The notes beneath the pieces are model-generated. The model was not told where the DNA came from, did not search any database, and saw nothing but the letters and a program-made list of their open reading frames with translations. The position numbers and the translations under genes were made by a program. From Tubiluchus corallicola (Eukaryota; Priapulida; Priapulimorpha; Priapulimorphida; Tubiluchidae): a stretch of DNA of 64,000 bases. The stretch covers positions 64,001-128,000 of the forward strand of contig JAQGDQ010002368.1 of the NCBI GenBank assembly GCA_030141605.1, read 5' to 3'. Below are positions 37,801 to 48,900 of the stretch, piece by piece; position 1 is the stretch's first letter, and each line of letters opens with the position of its first letter.

Positions 37801-38966
37801 TAGGTATTAAAGCTTAAACAAAAAATGCAATAGACATCCTTACAACAAGATTTTGCAAGGAGGTCTGATTCAAATGATTGTCAATAATGATTTGAACATA
37901 CAATCATTACACAATTATACTTCATGACTGACATCTCATTTGAATGAAATAGACGTCATATTGCTGTCAATTCTGAAATTGCCGTGTACAAAACATTGCT
38001 AAGTATTAATGCTTCTGTAACACATCTAAAATGTACCGTATCTTCAAATAAACAACAAACAAGACTTTTTCATAGTATGGTGAACAACTTAACAGTGCCT
38101 CATTGTGTTTTATCAGTATAACAAGTATAATTCAAAAGTTTACCAACAAGCACGTTCACTTCACCTTCACTCAATGCGAGAAAATATGTTTTTCCATCTA
38201 AATGCTGGGCGAGGCAAACTCGTTTCTGCGGTGGTTCTCCGTCTACATTCTCCTCGCTATCAAATGTAAGCTGCAAATGATCTACTGAAAAATAGTGTAG
38301 TAAGCATATTATGGTACATATTTTTAAAACAAACTTTTACTCAGTTTATGCAATATGTAGAACTTGAATATATCATCTTGTCCTGTAATAATTACCTTAT
38401 CAAAAACTAATAAACATAATCGCTTAAATCAAGTATTACCTATAGCATTAACTTCGGAGTCTTGGTCAGATTGTAAAGCAAACACAACGCCTTCACTAGT
38501 AGAAATAGGCAGATCTACTCTAGCAATGTCAGTCTCATTCACTATAATATCAGAAGATTTTTCCGCCTCTGTGACTATGTTTGTGTCCAACTAAAAACAC
38601 GGAAAAGTTTGTTAGAAACATAAAGCATAGAGCAAACAGACAGCTAGAGTAACAGTTACTAACAGAGGTAGTTAAGAGTTTCCAACGAGAATAAAAAATA
38701 ATAAACAAAAATTTTCATTAAATACATACTTCAAATTCAACATCGCCAGCAAGTTCTTGTATGCCTAATTTATTAAACAAGAAGTTAACACAGAGTAAAT
38801 TTTGCAAAATGTTTTGTTTTTCAAAATCTTAACAGCAATAAAACTATTATCATTTTCCAAATATGCACAAACTACACAGGATGCCATCACTGTCTATGAT
38901 TTTCAATGTACCAACATTAATTACCTCTTCCTTCAATTCCTTGTCAATCACGGTCACCTCCTCCAT
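28797..38966 (-). CDS. DMTF1: Cyclin-D-binding Myb-like transcription factor 1, 16 coding exons
   Basis: Exons, 5' to 3' on the minus strand: 38966-38912, 38764-38730, 38590-38440, 38284-38144, 37639-37581, 37356-37215, 36161-36085, 35514-35324, 34708-34599, 34033-33805, 33406-33246, 33003-32854, 31976-31783, 31043-30770, 29817-29614, 28828-28797. Phases agree at all 15 junctions and give 734 codons (human 760). Homology is plain from QSWFTTKEDKEQL (about residue 178) through the Myb repeats (about 284-445): KDERKDFYRVI, RRVLRMYDSKNHVGKYTEEE, SSVKDRCRLMKETCNSGKW, EKQCRSKWLNILNWKQKGG, EGWSSARSPQWLRGKWWAIK. Flanks are acidic and Ser/Thr/Gln-rich, as expected for transactivation regions. It acts in the nucleus; the vertebrate protein activates ARF and binds cyclin D. 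Exon 1 (with donor GTACAT) and the last two junctions are less certain. Reading through at the exon 14 donor would stop at 30756 after 660 residues. Confidence 0.92.
30318..30400 (-). repeat. tRNA-like SINE head relic
   Basis: On the minus strand an A-box-like GAGCTAGTGGTGTAG is followed after about 45 bases by a B-box-like TTAGTTTCAAACC. It is part of DMTF1 intron 14. A short family relic is the simplest reading. Confidence 0.25.
32330..32370. repeat. 10-bp perfect inverted repeat in DMTF1 intron 12
   Basis: AGGACTGCTC (32330-32339) and GAGCAGTCCT (32361-32370) pair perfectly across a 21-base purine-rich loop. It could form a stable hairpin in either strand, but flanks do not extend the stem far. 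Confidence 0.6.
33093..33160 (-). repeat. tRNA-like SINE head relic
   Basis: On the minus strand the sequence has a D-arm-like GTGGTGCAAGGTCAGCATAG and a B-box-like CTTTGAGCTCC. The layout is similar to the relic near 21.1 kb. It lies in DMTF1 intron 11. Confidence 0.3.
33246..35514 (-). other. DMTF1: DMTF1 DNA-binding core: exons 8-11 with the Myb repeats
   Basis: Exon 8 (35514-35324) carries the highly conserved pre-Myb segment ending KYTEEEIEKLKE. Its donor GTCAGT splits the Glu codon. Exon 9 (34708-34599) holds Myb repeat 1, with NSDWVTIGYVLGRSPSSVKDRC. Exon 10 (34033-33805) holds repeat 2 (GKWQPDEEDRLAEAV to CRSKWLNIL) and starts repeat 3 (SEWLFSDDITLIN). Exon 11 (33406-33246) completes it with IDWEAISEGWSS and SPQWLRGKWWAIK. 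Tryptophans at the expected Myb spacing are retained. This is the part of the gene on which the identification rests most firmly. Confidence 0.93.
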
Positions 38967-41900
38967 TGTTTCAGATTGGAAAAGGTTTCCAAGAAAGTGT
39001 TACCGTTTCCTTCTTCCGGCATTTGTTCTACAAGACAGAAGATACTTCCATACTCATTCTGCAGATAATGCAATTGATCAATAAACAGTCAAACTTCTTT
39101 ATTCTGCCTACTTTTAGACTGTGAATACGGCAAAACAGCTGGCGTTAAACGAGTGCGGTATTATAGTGAAGTGCATTAATACATACATGTTTATGTAAAT
39201 ATAGATTTTCTCTTGCTAAAAATTTGGGCATTAAGCGGTTTTGGCATTACAATGAGGTTTGGCTGCAAAAGACTAATTTTGTATAAAAGGTTTTTTCACC
39301 TGAAGAACTACAATGGTAGTTCAAAACATTGTGTTCTTTCTTTCATTTTTTAATTGCGGAAATTTTTATTCATTGCACTTATGTAGAATCTCAGTTAGAT
39401 TGGGAATAATAGCTGCTAATATACACTGCTTTTTGGAAGGCTCAGATCGATAAGAAATCAAAGAAACAGCCCAAAATGTGTACAGCACAACAAAGGGCAC
39501 TTCACACAAAGGTCCACAGTACGTGTAAAGTTTGTACAAGAAGTGTTATTAGAGCTCAGTATCCCATCTAATGACTTCAAAATTTTATTAATGACATAAC
39601 AGTAAATCTGCCGGACGGGATTCCTAAGATAACCTTAATGCAGATACTTGGATCTGCTTAGGCCCTACTCCATTCGCTTATTAGCAAGAACTACGTTCAG
39701 TACTTCACATAAAAGTCGTTCTTCATCACATCATACAAATTATTGCAGGATAATTTCTCAGGCCACCTGATATCTAATAGCCTTCCGTAGAGGCGTCTTT
39801 GAAAATTATCTTTTCTTCACCAAAAATGTTTTTTGGTACATGAATGGGTAATAATCGAAACCTTCAATTGTTGCTGTCTTCTTTTTTTCGTCAGCTGTTT
39901 GCTTTAACTGAGAGCAAATCGGTGTACTCGAAACGTGCACTTTGTTGGTCACTTGAAAAACTGCAGCTTAACGAATTATTAATACGGTAACAATATTAAA
40001 AATTTCTGTATAAGTGTGGACAAAGCACAGTAGTAGCTAAGTAGCAGTGACAAAGGAAACACCAAAAACAACATGAACGTTACAGCCATCTCAAATTTTC
40101 AATGCCAATAAATACTTTGGAAATTACAGATGCAGAAAGCTTGTTTCAAATGTAGAGAAAACAACTCCATGAAGTTTAATGTGATGGGCTATAGTGAATG
40201 GATTATAGAATCCATGATGTTTATTACGTGTTTTTTGTTGTGTCATGTTTACTTTGTACTTTGACCTGATGTATCTGCCACATTCAGTGTTTTATAAAAG
40301 ATCAGTTACATCAATACCAAAAGTGATTGTGAATGTAGTTAGGCGTAGTTCAAATATATAGTTCATCAGATAAATGATTGTCGACTACCTGTTTTAGCTG
40401 TTGTAACTACTCTGCAGACCAATTATAGATTCTTAATTGGCCAATTTGCATTATTATAGATCGTGTTATAGCATTTTACATTTGTAATTATCCTGTTAAA
40501 TATCATCTAAAGTTTATTCCGTTTGTTATTGCCATGAATCTCTTACATACCCATACTAAACACAATACACCTTGTGTTTTAATGAGAATGTGTGCTACTG
40601 CCCACAGAAGCAGCTCTGTACAGTATGTATTTTTGTCAATTCGGTACTCCGCTCGTTCATTGTATGCATTGTAGAATTTTTCATTTCCTTTTGTTCCATT
40701 TTATTTGTTGTAAAATAGCCTTTGGCTAACGCTATCTTTAAAATTTATCAACAATTGTGAGGTGCATGTTGCTAATTTTGATAGTAAATGGCTTGCTTGG
40801 CTTGCATTACTGTATGTGTTCTTTCATTTCATCATCTCCTCACCCCTGTCACGTAAAATGGTTCGTACTTACCTGTTGGAGTGCTTCGTTTACTTATGCA
40901 GAAAAAGCAATACCTGTTCTGGACAGTCGAGTTGATATTTTTTCACTGGTACAGACGTTCGTTGTTGGTCTGACCTGTGGGCATGTTCCAGCATACCTGT
41001 AGTTAACGTATTTGTCTGGAAAGGCTGGTACACGATCTGTGATGTAATTCTTTATCATGGAGAACTGAGCTAAGTGTTGTTTTGGCCAAAAAGACAGTGT
41101 TCATGTTGCATAGCCTGTCTTACTCAGTCTCGTTGCTGTTACACGGTTTGAAGAGCTGGTCAAGCCACAGACGTGTGATGTTATCCCATTCCAGTCAGCT
41201 GTTAGTACGTTGGTGTTGTAGACTACAAGAGGGTTGCTGAAAGCCGTTGATTAGCTGTCGTCATCTGCATTGTTATGGCTCATGGAGGATTGTTTTGTTG
41301 CCGGCGTCAGCGTTGTTATTGTGGGACGATCGTCAAGTTGTGCACAACGTCGTCATGAACATTCAGATAAGTTATGTGCATTCATTTTCCTATAGTAATT
41401 TTGAGCTCTTATTGTTGACTTGTTGTTGTACTCTTCTTTTGTAATAATTATAACTTTAAAATTTGTTTCATCTTGTTTTGTTTTCAACTAAACAGCCTTA
41501 AAAAAACAGCAGACGAACCCGTGAAAATACATGTAGTATATTTTCCTGATCATTATATAAAAATTAGGAATGCAATAGCCCTCAAAACGTTACAATAGTG
41601 GCAGTAGTTATTTTGTTTTTAAACCAAATAACCCTCGGCACGTTACAACAATAAATAATCTTTTTACAGCTTACTACTACACTTGCAGGTGCGTCTGTTA
41701 ACAAATGAATATAATTTCAGGTTTTGTTAACTTTTGATCTTGTCCAATAAATTTCAACTTCACAAAATTATGTTTCAAACAACAAACTTTTCAATGAAAT
41801 GTTGCTATATTCGTGTGCATACTTTACAATACTACATTGATAAGCTGTATATGGCAGTACTTAAATGAAGCACCTAGTTCCAAAATGAGTTTAAGGTAGC

Positions 41901-42946
41901 TGGCTCTCCTACCATTATTAAAATTTTAATAACCAACTAGTTAGGCTTTAACGTGTACTTAAACTTGCGCCCAAGATTGAGCAAAAAGGAAGAATGTGAC
42001 CATATTGCTTTCAAATCTGATAAGTCAAAATTGCATATATTAATGAGAAGAACGTTATATGGATGGAACTAAGAAATAAAAAGATGGAGAGTGGTGAAGT
42101 TAACGTCAAAACTGATTTTCATTGCTAATAATTATATTGCCGAGACCTATTTATCTGCTACATAGCTGTTTTTTAAATTAAAATGTTAATATTGCAATAG
42201 ATACACATGCAATGCCTTTTCGTGCTCTTCTTGACGAATGACGTTAATTTCTTAAAATGATAAGATTGAAAGTTTTTCCTTATAATAATTATGATGACTT
42301 CTAGGCAGATGCAACTGCAACTCACCCACAAACCCATGAACACATGAAAGAACATAATGCATAAATAACTTATTAAAGTACACACTTAATCACTTTAGAC
42401 TTAGATAATGTTCATTATTGTCCTAACGTCAAGATTATTATCCTTCAAGCTCAGATAAACAATGATCATCAGGTCCTGGTATTTCAAATTTTCTAGTTCG
42501 CATTGCAGCACATGGCTTTCATAGAAACCTTACGAGAATTTAATGTTTTGATAATAGACAGTTTTGACTTTGGAGGACAGTGAGAGTCAGATATTACATA
42601 TTCGCTTTACTATAGCATTCTGTACTGTAGCTTTCGTAAAAGTTTCTGTCAGCGGCTTTCATTCGCTACCGCTAGATGGCAGAAAACATCCACAACGAAT
42701 AAGCAGTAGTTGAGGAAGCAGACGAAAAGTGATACGGATGTTGTTAACTCGCAATTTGTGTTGCAGTCTCCGAGAAAATGTAATCATCCATCTTACCGTA
42801 GTTATTTCACAGCTGGTACTAACTGCTGTAATGTACAAAGTGTGCGCACTTATTATTTTAGGTTTTGTTTGTCAGGATTTCGTAATTAACGATGGCAACG
42901 GACTCACGGTGGAGTTGATATAGCTACGGTATTGAATAGCAAGAAA
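38967..42946. other. Head-to-head intergenic region between DMTF1 and the calcium channel
   Basis: About 4 kb separate the two first coding exons. It must contain both promoters and leader exons. I see no gene. The part from about 40.6 to 41.5 kb is less AT-rich, with several 60-80 codon ORFs, and may be an old retroelement fragment, but no ends or domains are recognisable. A CTCF-like motif lies at 42669-42682. A short uORF, MATDSRWS, lies just before the channel start codon. Confidence 0.5.
42669..42682 (+). promoter_or_regulatory. CTCF-like motif upstream of the calcium channel
   Basis: CCGCTAGATGGCAG fits the core CTCF consensus, roughly CCRSYAGRKGGCRS, at every strongly constrained position. 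It lies about 265 bases before the channel's start codon, so probably in the promoter or leader. A single 14-base match by eye is suggestive, not proof. Confidence 0.4.
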
Positions 42947-45900
42947 ATGTCTTTAGGCAGTGGTAAGTCTTAATCCCTTATCATCTAAAAGGTTTTTGTA
43001 TGCGAAGAGGGTTGAAGATAGCTTTGGTTTACCTCACGAGTTTCAATACATAGTATGGTTACATGATGTCGCAACTAAGACTAAGAGTAAGAGGCTTGGA
43101 AACTTGTTGTTTTTAACATTTGTAACCATTCTTGATCCAGTTAATGAGTTATTGCACTGTGCAGGTTTGGCAAGAGGTTGGAGAACACATTCAAAGCCCT
43201 CATGGCCATTCAAGATTCCTTTCAAACATTTCTAGTTGGAAGTTGTCCAGTGAATCATACTGTGGTTATGTCATGATAATTGTCAGTATAGTTAGTAGTA
43301 TCAGCATTGTCGTTGATTGCAGTTCAGCAGATTTCTAACGACCGATCATTGTTCATAAACAATGAAACTGAATTATTCGATATGGATGCGATTAAACTTC
43401 ATGGAGTATGGCTCTTGCTAGACTTTTTATGGAAAGTTTTGGAAATGTCAAAGACTACTAACCTAACCCTGCTTGTCCTCTAAAGCTTTCTTTTAATACG
43501 CTTTGTGATTAATGATAGCACATCAGAAGTGAGCACTATCTGTTGAGAAACTGGTGCTAGTTCTCTACCTGCATCTAAGTCTTGTAAAAGATTGGAAAAA
43601 ATGCCATTGCACGCAGATCTCGCATTAAATTTTTGTCATTTAAAGGAAAACCGGACGATTGTTTAGACTCAATCTCATTTTAATTTACTGTCCAAAATAT
43701 ACATTTTCTCGCTTATAAAAGTTAGCAATTGTTTCTTATATTTGAATAATTAGCTTAGAAAGTTAATTAACGGAAACCAAACACAGCTATTGTTTACGGT
43801 AGAAACTAACCAGCACGTTTGCGTAAGTGTCTCGAAAATGGGCTCTGCGTCATATTACATCAGAAACTTCACGATCATGGTTATCACTGTACCGCTTTCT
43901 GTTTGTCGGCCACGCGAATGTGACAAAAAGGCACCGTACCCAATCTTAGTAGATTCACTGAGCCGCGCATAGCTTTGAAAGCTTAACGAAATTGAGTATC
44001 CAAGGTAATTATTATTTAATCTAAACTTTGATTTAAAAAAGCTATTGTAGTTTTCAATATGTTAGAGTATTCTTTATTCTGAACTAATGTTTACACAGTC
44101 ATCCGGTTTTCCTTTAAACATATTGTAGGACTTTCTGAATAAGCGACTTCCCATTGATATATATAAGGATTGTGAATTTCTGATGACATGGTATCATCAT
44201 AGCCGGGGGCGGAACTAGGGGGGAGCGAGGGGGGGACGCCCCCCTTGTCAAAATTTGCGCCCCCCCTGCAAAATCGGACAAATAATTTTTTTTGCAGTGA
44301 AAATTGCAGTTCACATGTAAACATTTTCAATATGAATTAGAATTAGGTAAAAAATGTTTGGTAGCTTCAGTGTATTATTTTCTTAAAACTTGTGTGTGAT
44401 AAATTTCTGTAAATAACAATTTAGTTAGAGGCACATTAATAACTTTAGGTTAACTGAGAGTTAATTTTCTTATTATTGCTTTGTCAGCTACGCCGTCCTA
44501 CGCATGCTAATTATAGGCCTGCATGCAGTATAAAAGGGGTTAAAATTGGCTTAACCATTATTTAACCACTTCGGATACCTCGCCCCCCCCCCCAGAAAAT
44601 TTTTGCGCCCCCCCTGCTTGCCACATCTAGTTCTGCCCCTGATCATAGCTATTGCTGTTGGCGTAAATTATTTAAATTAGTAAGAATTTCTTTTCTTCTA
44701 ATCCAAAGCTTTCAAAACGTGTTTTTAGCTGGTCATATGGCTTTTGTTATAGTGGTCCCTGCAAAATGGGCAACTATATAGAATTGTTGATTCAGTCTCT
44801 GTGTCTGTTTGCTGCCAGTTTGTCTCAGCCGTGAAGAAAATTAGATGGTTTGTATTTGTTTATATTACAGCGGCATCATTTAACATCTGCAGTATCAAAA
44901 ATACTGACGTTTCCATCAACAGCTCTTTTGTTCAAATTTTGTGCATTGCATAAAAAAGAATTTAGATCGGCTACTGGTTGTGGCATGTTCTGACTTTTGC
45001 TCATTGTCCAACAACTTTTTTTGATGTGTTAGGAAAACTTGCAAAATGAAATTTTATTAACTAGAAAAACTGCACTTTGCAAAAAACTGAAGCAGTTTGG
45101 AATTTAATGTGACCAAAGAAAATGCAGAAAGAAGCTGTTACAGTCAGTATACAATCATTGGTTCTATCTTCATGTTTGTCTGTGACTTTTGGTGTTGCCG
45201 TTTTTCTTGGCAGTGGAGTAATTTAAGAATGTTTTGAAGTAAGGTATCGGTAAAGGCAATTTTGGGTCATTTGATGCAGGCTTGATGCTTTTACAATTTT
45301 TTGAAGAGCTGCATTAATTGGCAATGCTATAAAAATGATTACTTGGCCAATCAAAATTGAAAATTACTTAAATTAGGTGTTTTGCTTGTAATGGCTTACA
45401 GGCAATTGGCAACTAGTACTGCAATTTTTTAAAACACTAAAATTTGTTGATCTTACCTGTTAAAACACTCACAGAAAGTTATATAAACTATAACTATATG
45501 AAATTATAGGTAGTTCTTTTCTTCTGTTGGAGGTCAGATAGATAAGATTTTTCATTAGTTAGGTTCTTGGATGTAAAATGACGTTGAGAATTTATGGTTT
45601 TTAGAGATGCTCTGTGTTTATCACATTCTCTATGTGTATAATTGTTTACCTGTTAGTTAAGATGTCGTAATATTGAATAAACTGTTGTTAGTAAACCTTT
45701 TATACTTGGTATTGCTTAATTTGTGCAGCAAGGGTGAAAAGATTGTCTAGACTAAATGAATTAAATGTTAAAAAGTGGGCACACAAATTACAAAGTAAAC
45801 TTGTATTTTACATTACTGAGGCTTTACTACACTACGATGTTGTCATGACGCTACACATTTTGTGCAAAAATTTATTATATAATCAGTCTGTTCAGATTAG

Positions 45901-48900
45901 AAACAAGCTAAGCTGGGAAACAGCAATTACTCGTTAAAGTAACTCACGTACATTTAATCTGTGAATGATTATATATTGAGCTTTTAACTATTCAAGCCAG
46001 TAGCACACTGAATAACTTATCATTATGACATCAGGTATCTCACCTATTAATAAAATAGGTCTGCTATATAGGGCTAACAAAAAGTTATAAAAATTTATAT
46101 GATTGGTTATTGAATTATGATAGATTATTAAGTACATGTAGATAAACAAATTTACCTTTGTATGGTAACCGCACTCACCCTACTCACCAACAACATGTAC
46201 TGTTTTTCAGGCTTAACGCCTAGCGGAGCAGGCGGAGCATATAACGGCCCTGCTCGACGACCCAGTGGATTGGGCACACCAGCAAGTGGTACCATGACGT
46301 CTACCGGATTTATACCGGGTCAGTTACCATCAAACCAGAGTACAGCTGGTTCACTGGGTGGTGGCCCGAGTATTACTGGTCAATCTGGCGGCGGAGAAAC
46401 ACGGTCTGGGACAACAACTGGACTTTCGTTACAGGATGTCATCCAAATCGCCGCCATGAACCGGAAACGGCTGCAAAGAAAGCCGGCAAATGCACTCAAT
46501 CGTCCAGAGCGAGCATTGTTTTGTCTTTCCTTAAAAAATCCTCTTCGGCGACTCTGCATCAGTGTTGTTGAGTGGAAGTATCCTTTATTATCAAAAAAAT
46601 TAAATTATTGCAATGACTATAAGTGTATTCTCAGCTGTTGATAATTAAATAGTGTCTGGTTTATTGTAACACATTTGCTCAATGCTTTTAAGTTTCATGT
46701 ATGAGACCAACTCTAGAATCTAGATAAATTACCTGTTTACTTTTACGTTTGATTTTCACCTTTCCGGGCTACAGGGTTACATTTTACTTACTTGCTCTAG
46801 TTTTTTAAAACGTGATCAAAAGAATCATAGATCCATTAAAGCCATACAACCTGTCCATCCCATACACAACCACAGCACATCAGGGTGTTCGGGAGATACC
46901 TGCCAGGCCCAGGATTCGGGTTTTGGCCACTTTTCGTTTCTCTCAAATCCTGCCAGGCCTACTCACATTAGAATGGAAACAAATTGAAAGCTGAACAGCT
47001 CCCCCTGCCAGTGTAACCCCATCGAGCATACTCATATGTTCAAAAATACCTAGGAACACCAGATTCCATTGATTTCAAATTAACATGTATAACTGATACA
47101 AGAAAAAACCTCACAAATGTTGAAATAGGCTCAGCAAAATCTTTTTCTATGTGCAAAGCTTTCAGCAGTTTCTTCTGTAATTTGTTAGGCATACAAGATT
47201 TATACCACACATTTTGTATACGTAAAAATCACTTGGAATATTGTAATAAATAATTCTAGATTTTCAATAAGTATGAACTTTATTAGCAAAACAAACTTAC
47301 TGTAAAACAATTACAAGTAAGAAATGAATAAAACACTTATGACTGATAAATAATTAGAACAGAAAAGATAGTTTGAAGAGTAATAGATTCCCGCAAGTAA
47401 AACAATGAACACCTGCTTATACCAAGTGTGTTTTGTTTAAGAGGGTTAAAATTTTCTACACATGAATTTGACTCTTCTTGAAATCTGTGGGAATCATCTC
47501 ATGATGTGATGGGCTCGCAATATCTGAAAACAATTATTGTTTTAAAATTTATCGTTTGACATAAAATTAAATTTGCTCTATTACGACTAAAATGAAGAAA
47601 AATGCGAATAAATTAAAATATATAAAATTAGAAAATCAAGTTTTAATATCTTTTGTACGGAGTAAGAAATGGCTTCTCTAAACCCTGCACAAGCTCTGGG
47701 AAGCTAATTAAACAAACTGTGATGATCATAGCCAGGTCTCCTTGTAGAAGCCTATTTTCCTTCTCACGTTTGTTTGCAGTGAAAGCTCTTCATCAGAATG
47801 AGCAACGTATAGACTTGCATAGATGCTGACACACCAGACAATTTGCCTTTATAATAACTCTTTCAGTGCATACTGATGCAATGCCGGTGATGACTTAGTC
47901 ACAGATGAATCGATTTGGGTGTACCAGTTCTGCTGGTTTGTTAACTTTGTGATCCTCTTTGAAGCGGGTAACATCTGCTTCCTACTGACAGCGTCAGTCA
48001 GTGTTTTGCATGTTTATTGTGTAGAGCCTCTTTTACTGTACCTTACTTAGGCTAATGATAACTAAACTTATAAATGAAAATACTAATTTGATTAGCAGCA
48101 GACAAATTTCGTATCTCATGATTGTGCTCAATATTGTTCACGTATTTTCTTTTTTCTTACAGAAATACATGACACAATCGTGTATCTTAGGTATTATAAT
48201 GGTGGCCTACATAGACCCTGATGCCCGATGTAAACGAGCAAAACTGTTCCGTTTTAAAAGATCGCCATTGTACACTGGTGCTTTACGTAATATTTCAGCA
48301 GTGCATAGTTTGGTAATAAAAGCTGTATGTTTATAGATATTTGGACATAACCTGTTTAGAAGTGCGACCCTACATTTTTGAGTTCACACTTCAATTCAAT
48401 TCAATTTCAATTTATTTATCTCTTTATAGTGTTACAATAAAACATGATTAATAAAAGAATCTCTAATAAATTTTGAAAAATGGTTAAAATATATAGATCT
48501 AGAACTAGAGAAAGGATAGCGAAAAGACTATAAAGTCACCTAGTCTGCTATCCTTTGCCGAATAGATAAAAAGATTTTAGACACTGATTTTTTAGACACT
48601 TCCTTGTTTTTGAGAATATTTTCTTTATTCTGAAAACAAATGCCTGTTAACAACTTTCACTCACGCAAATTATACAGCGTACGGTTTAATTTTACTACCA
48701 TTACTTCAAGTGGTCTCCACTTTTATCAAAACTAAATTCTGTGTATTCACATAATTTAGTGGCTACGAAACCCTCAAAATCATGGTTTTAAGGTTACTTG
48801 CTTGCGAAGAAACTCTGTAAAGAGGTCTGTTTCGTCGCGATGCTGTTCTCGTTTTTGTTGTTTATGTAAGTTTTAATCAGTTTTTAATACTGACTGTGAC

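Noticed and set aside
40757-41444. Two ORFs (81 and 65 codons) in a less AT-rich patch, considered as a retroelement or small secreted protein
   Set aside because: There is no recognisable domain and no terminal repeats; start context and neighbours give no support.
44091-44330. Pro/Gly-rich minus-strand ORFs
   Set aside because: They are translations of the G/C-rich end of the hAT MITE.
46812-46994. 60-codon ORF after channel exon 2
   Set aside because: It is intronic, out of phase, and has no homology I recognise.
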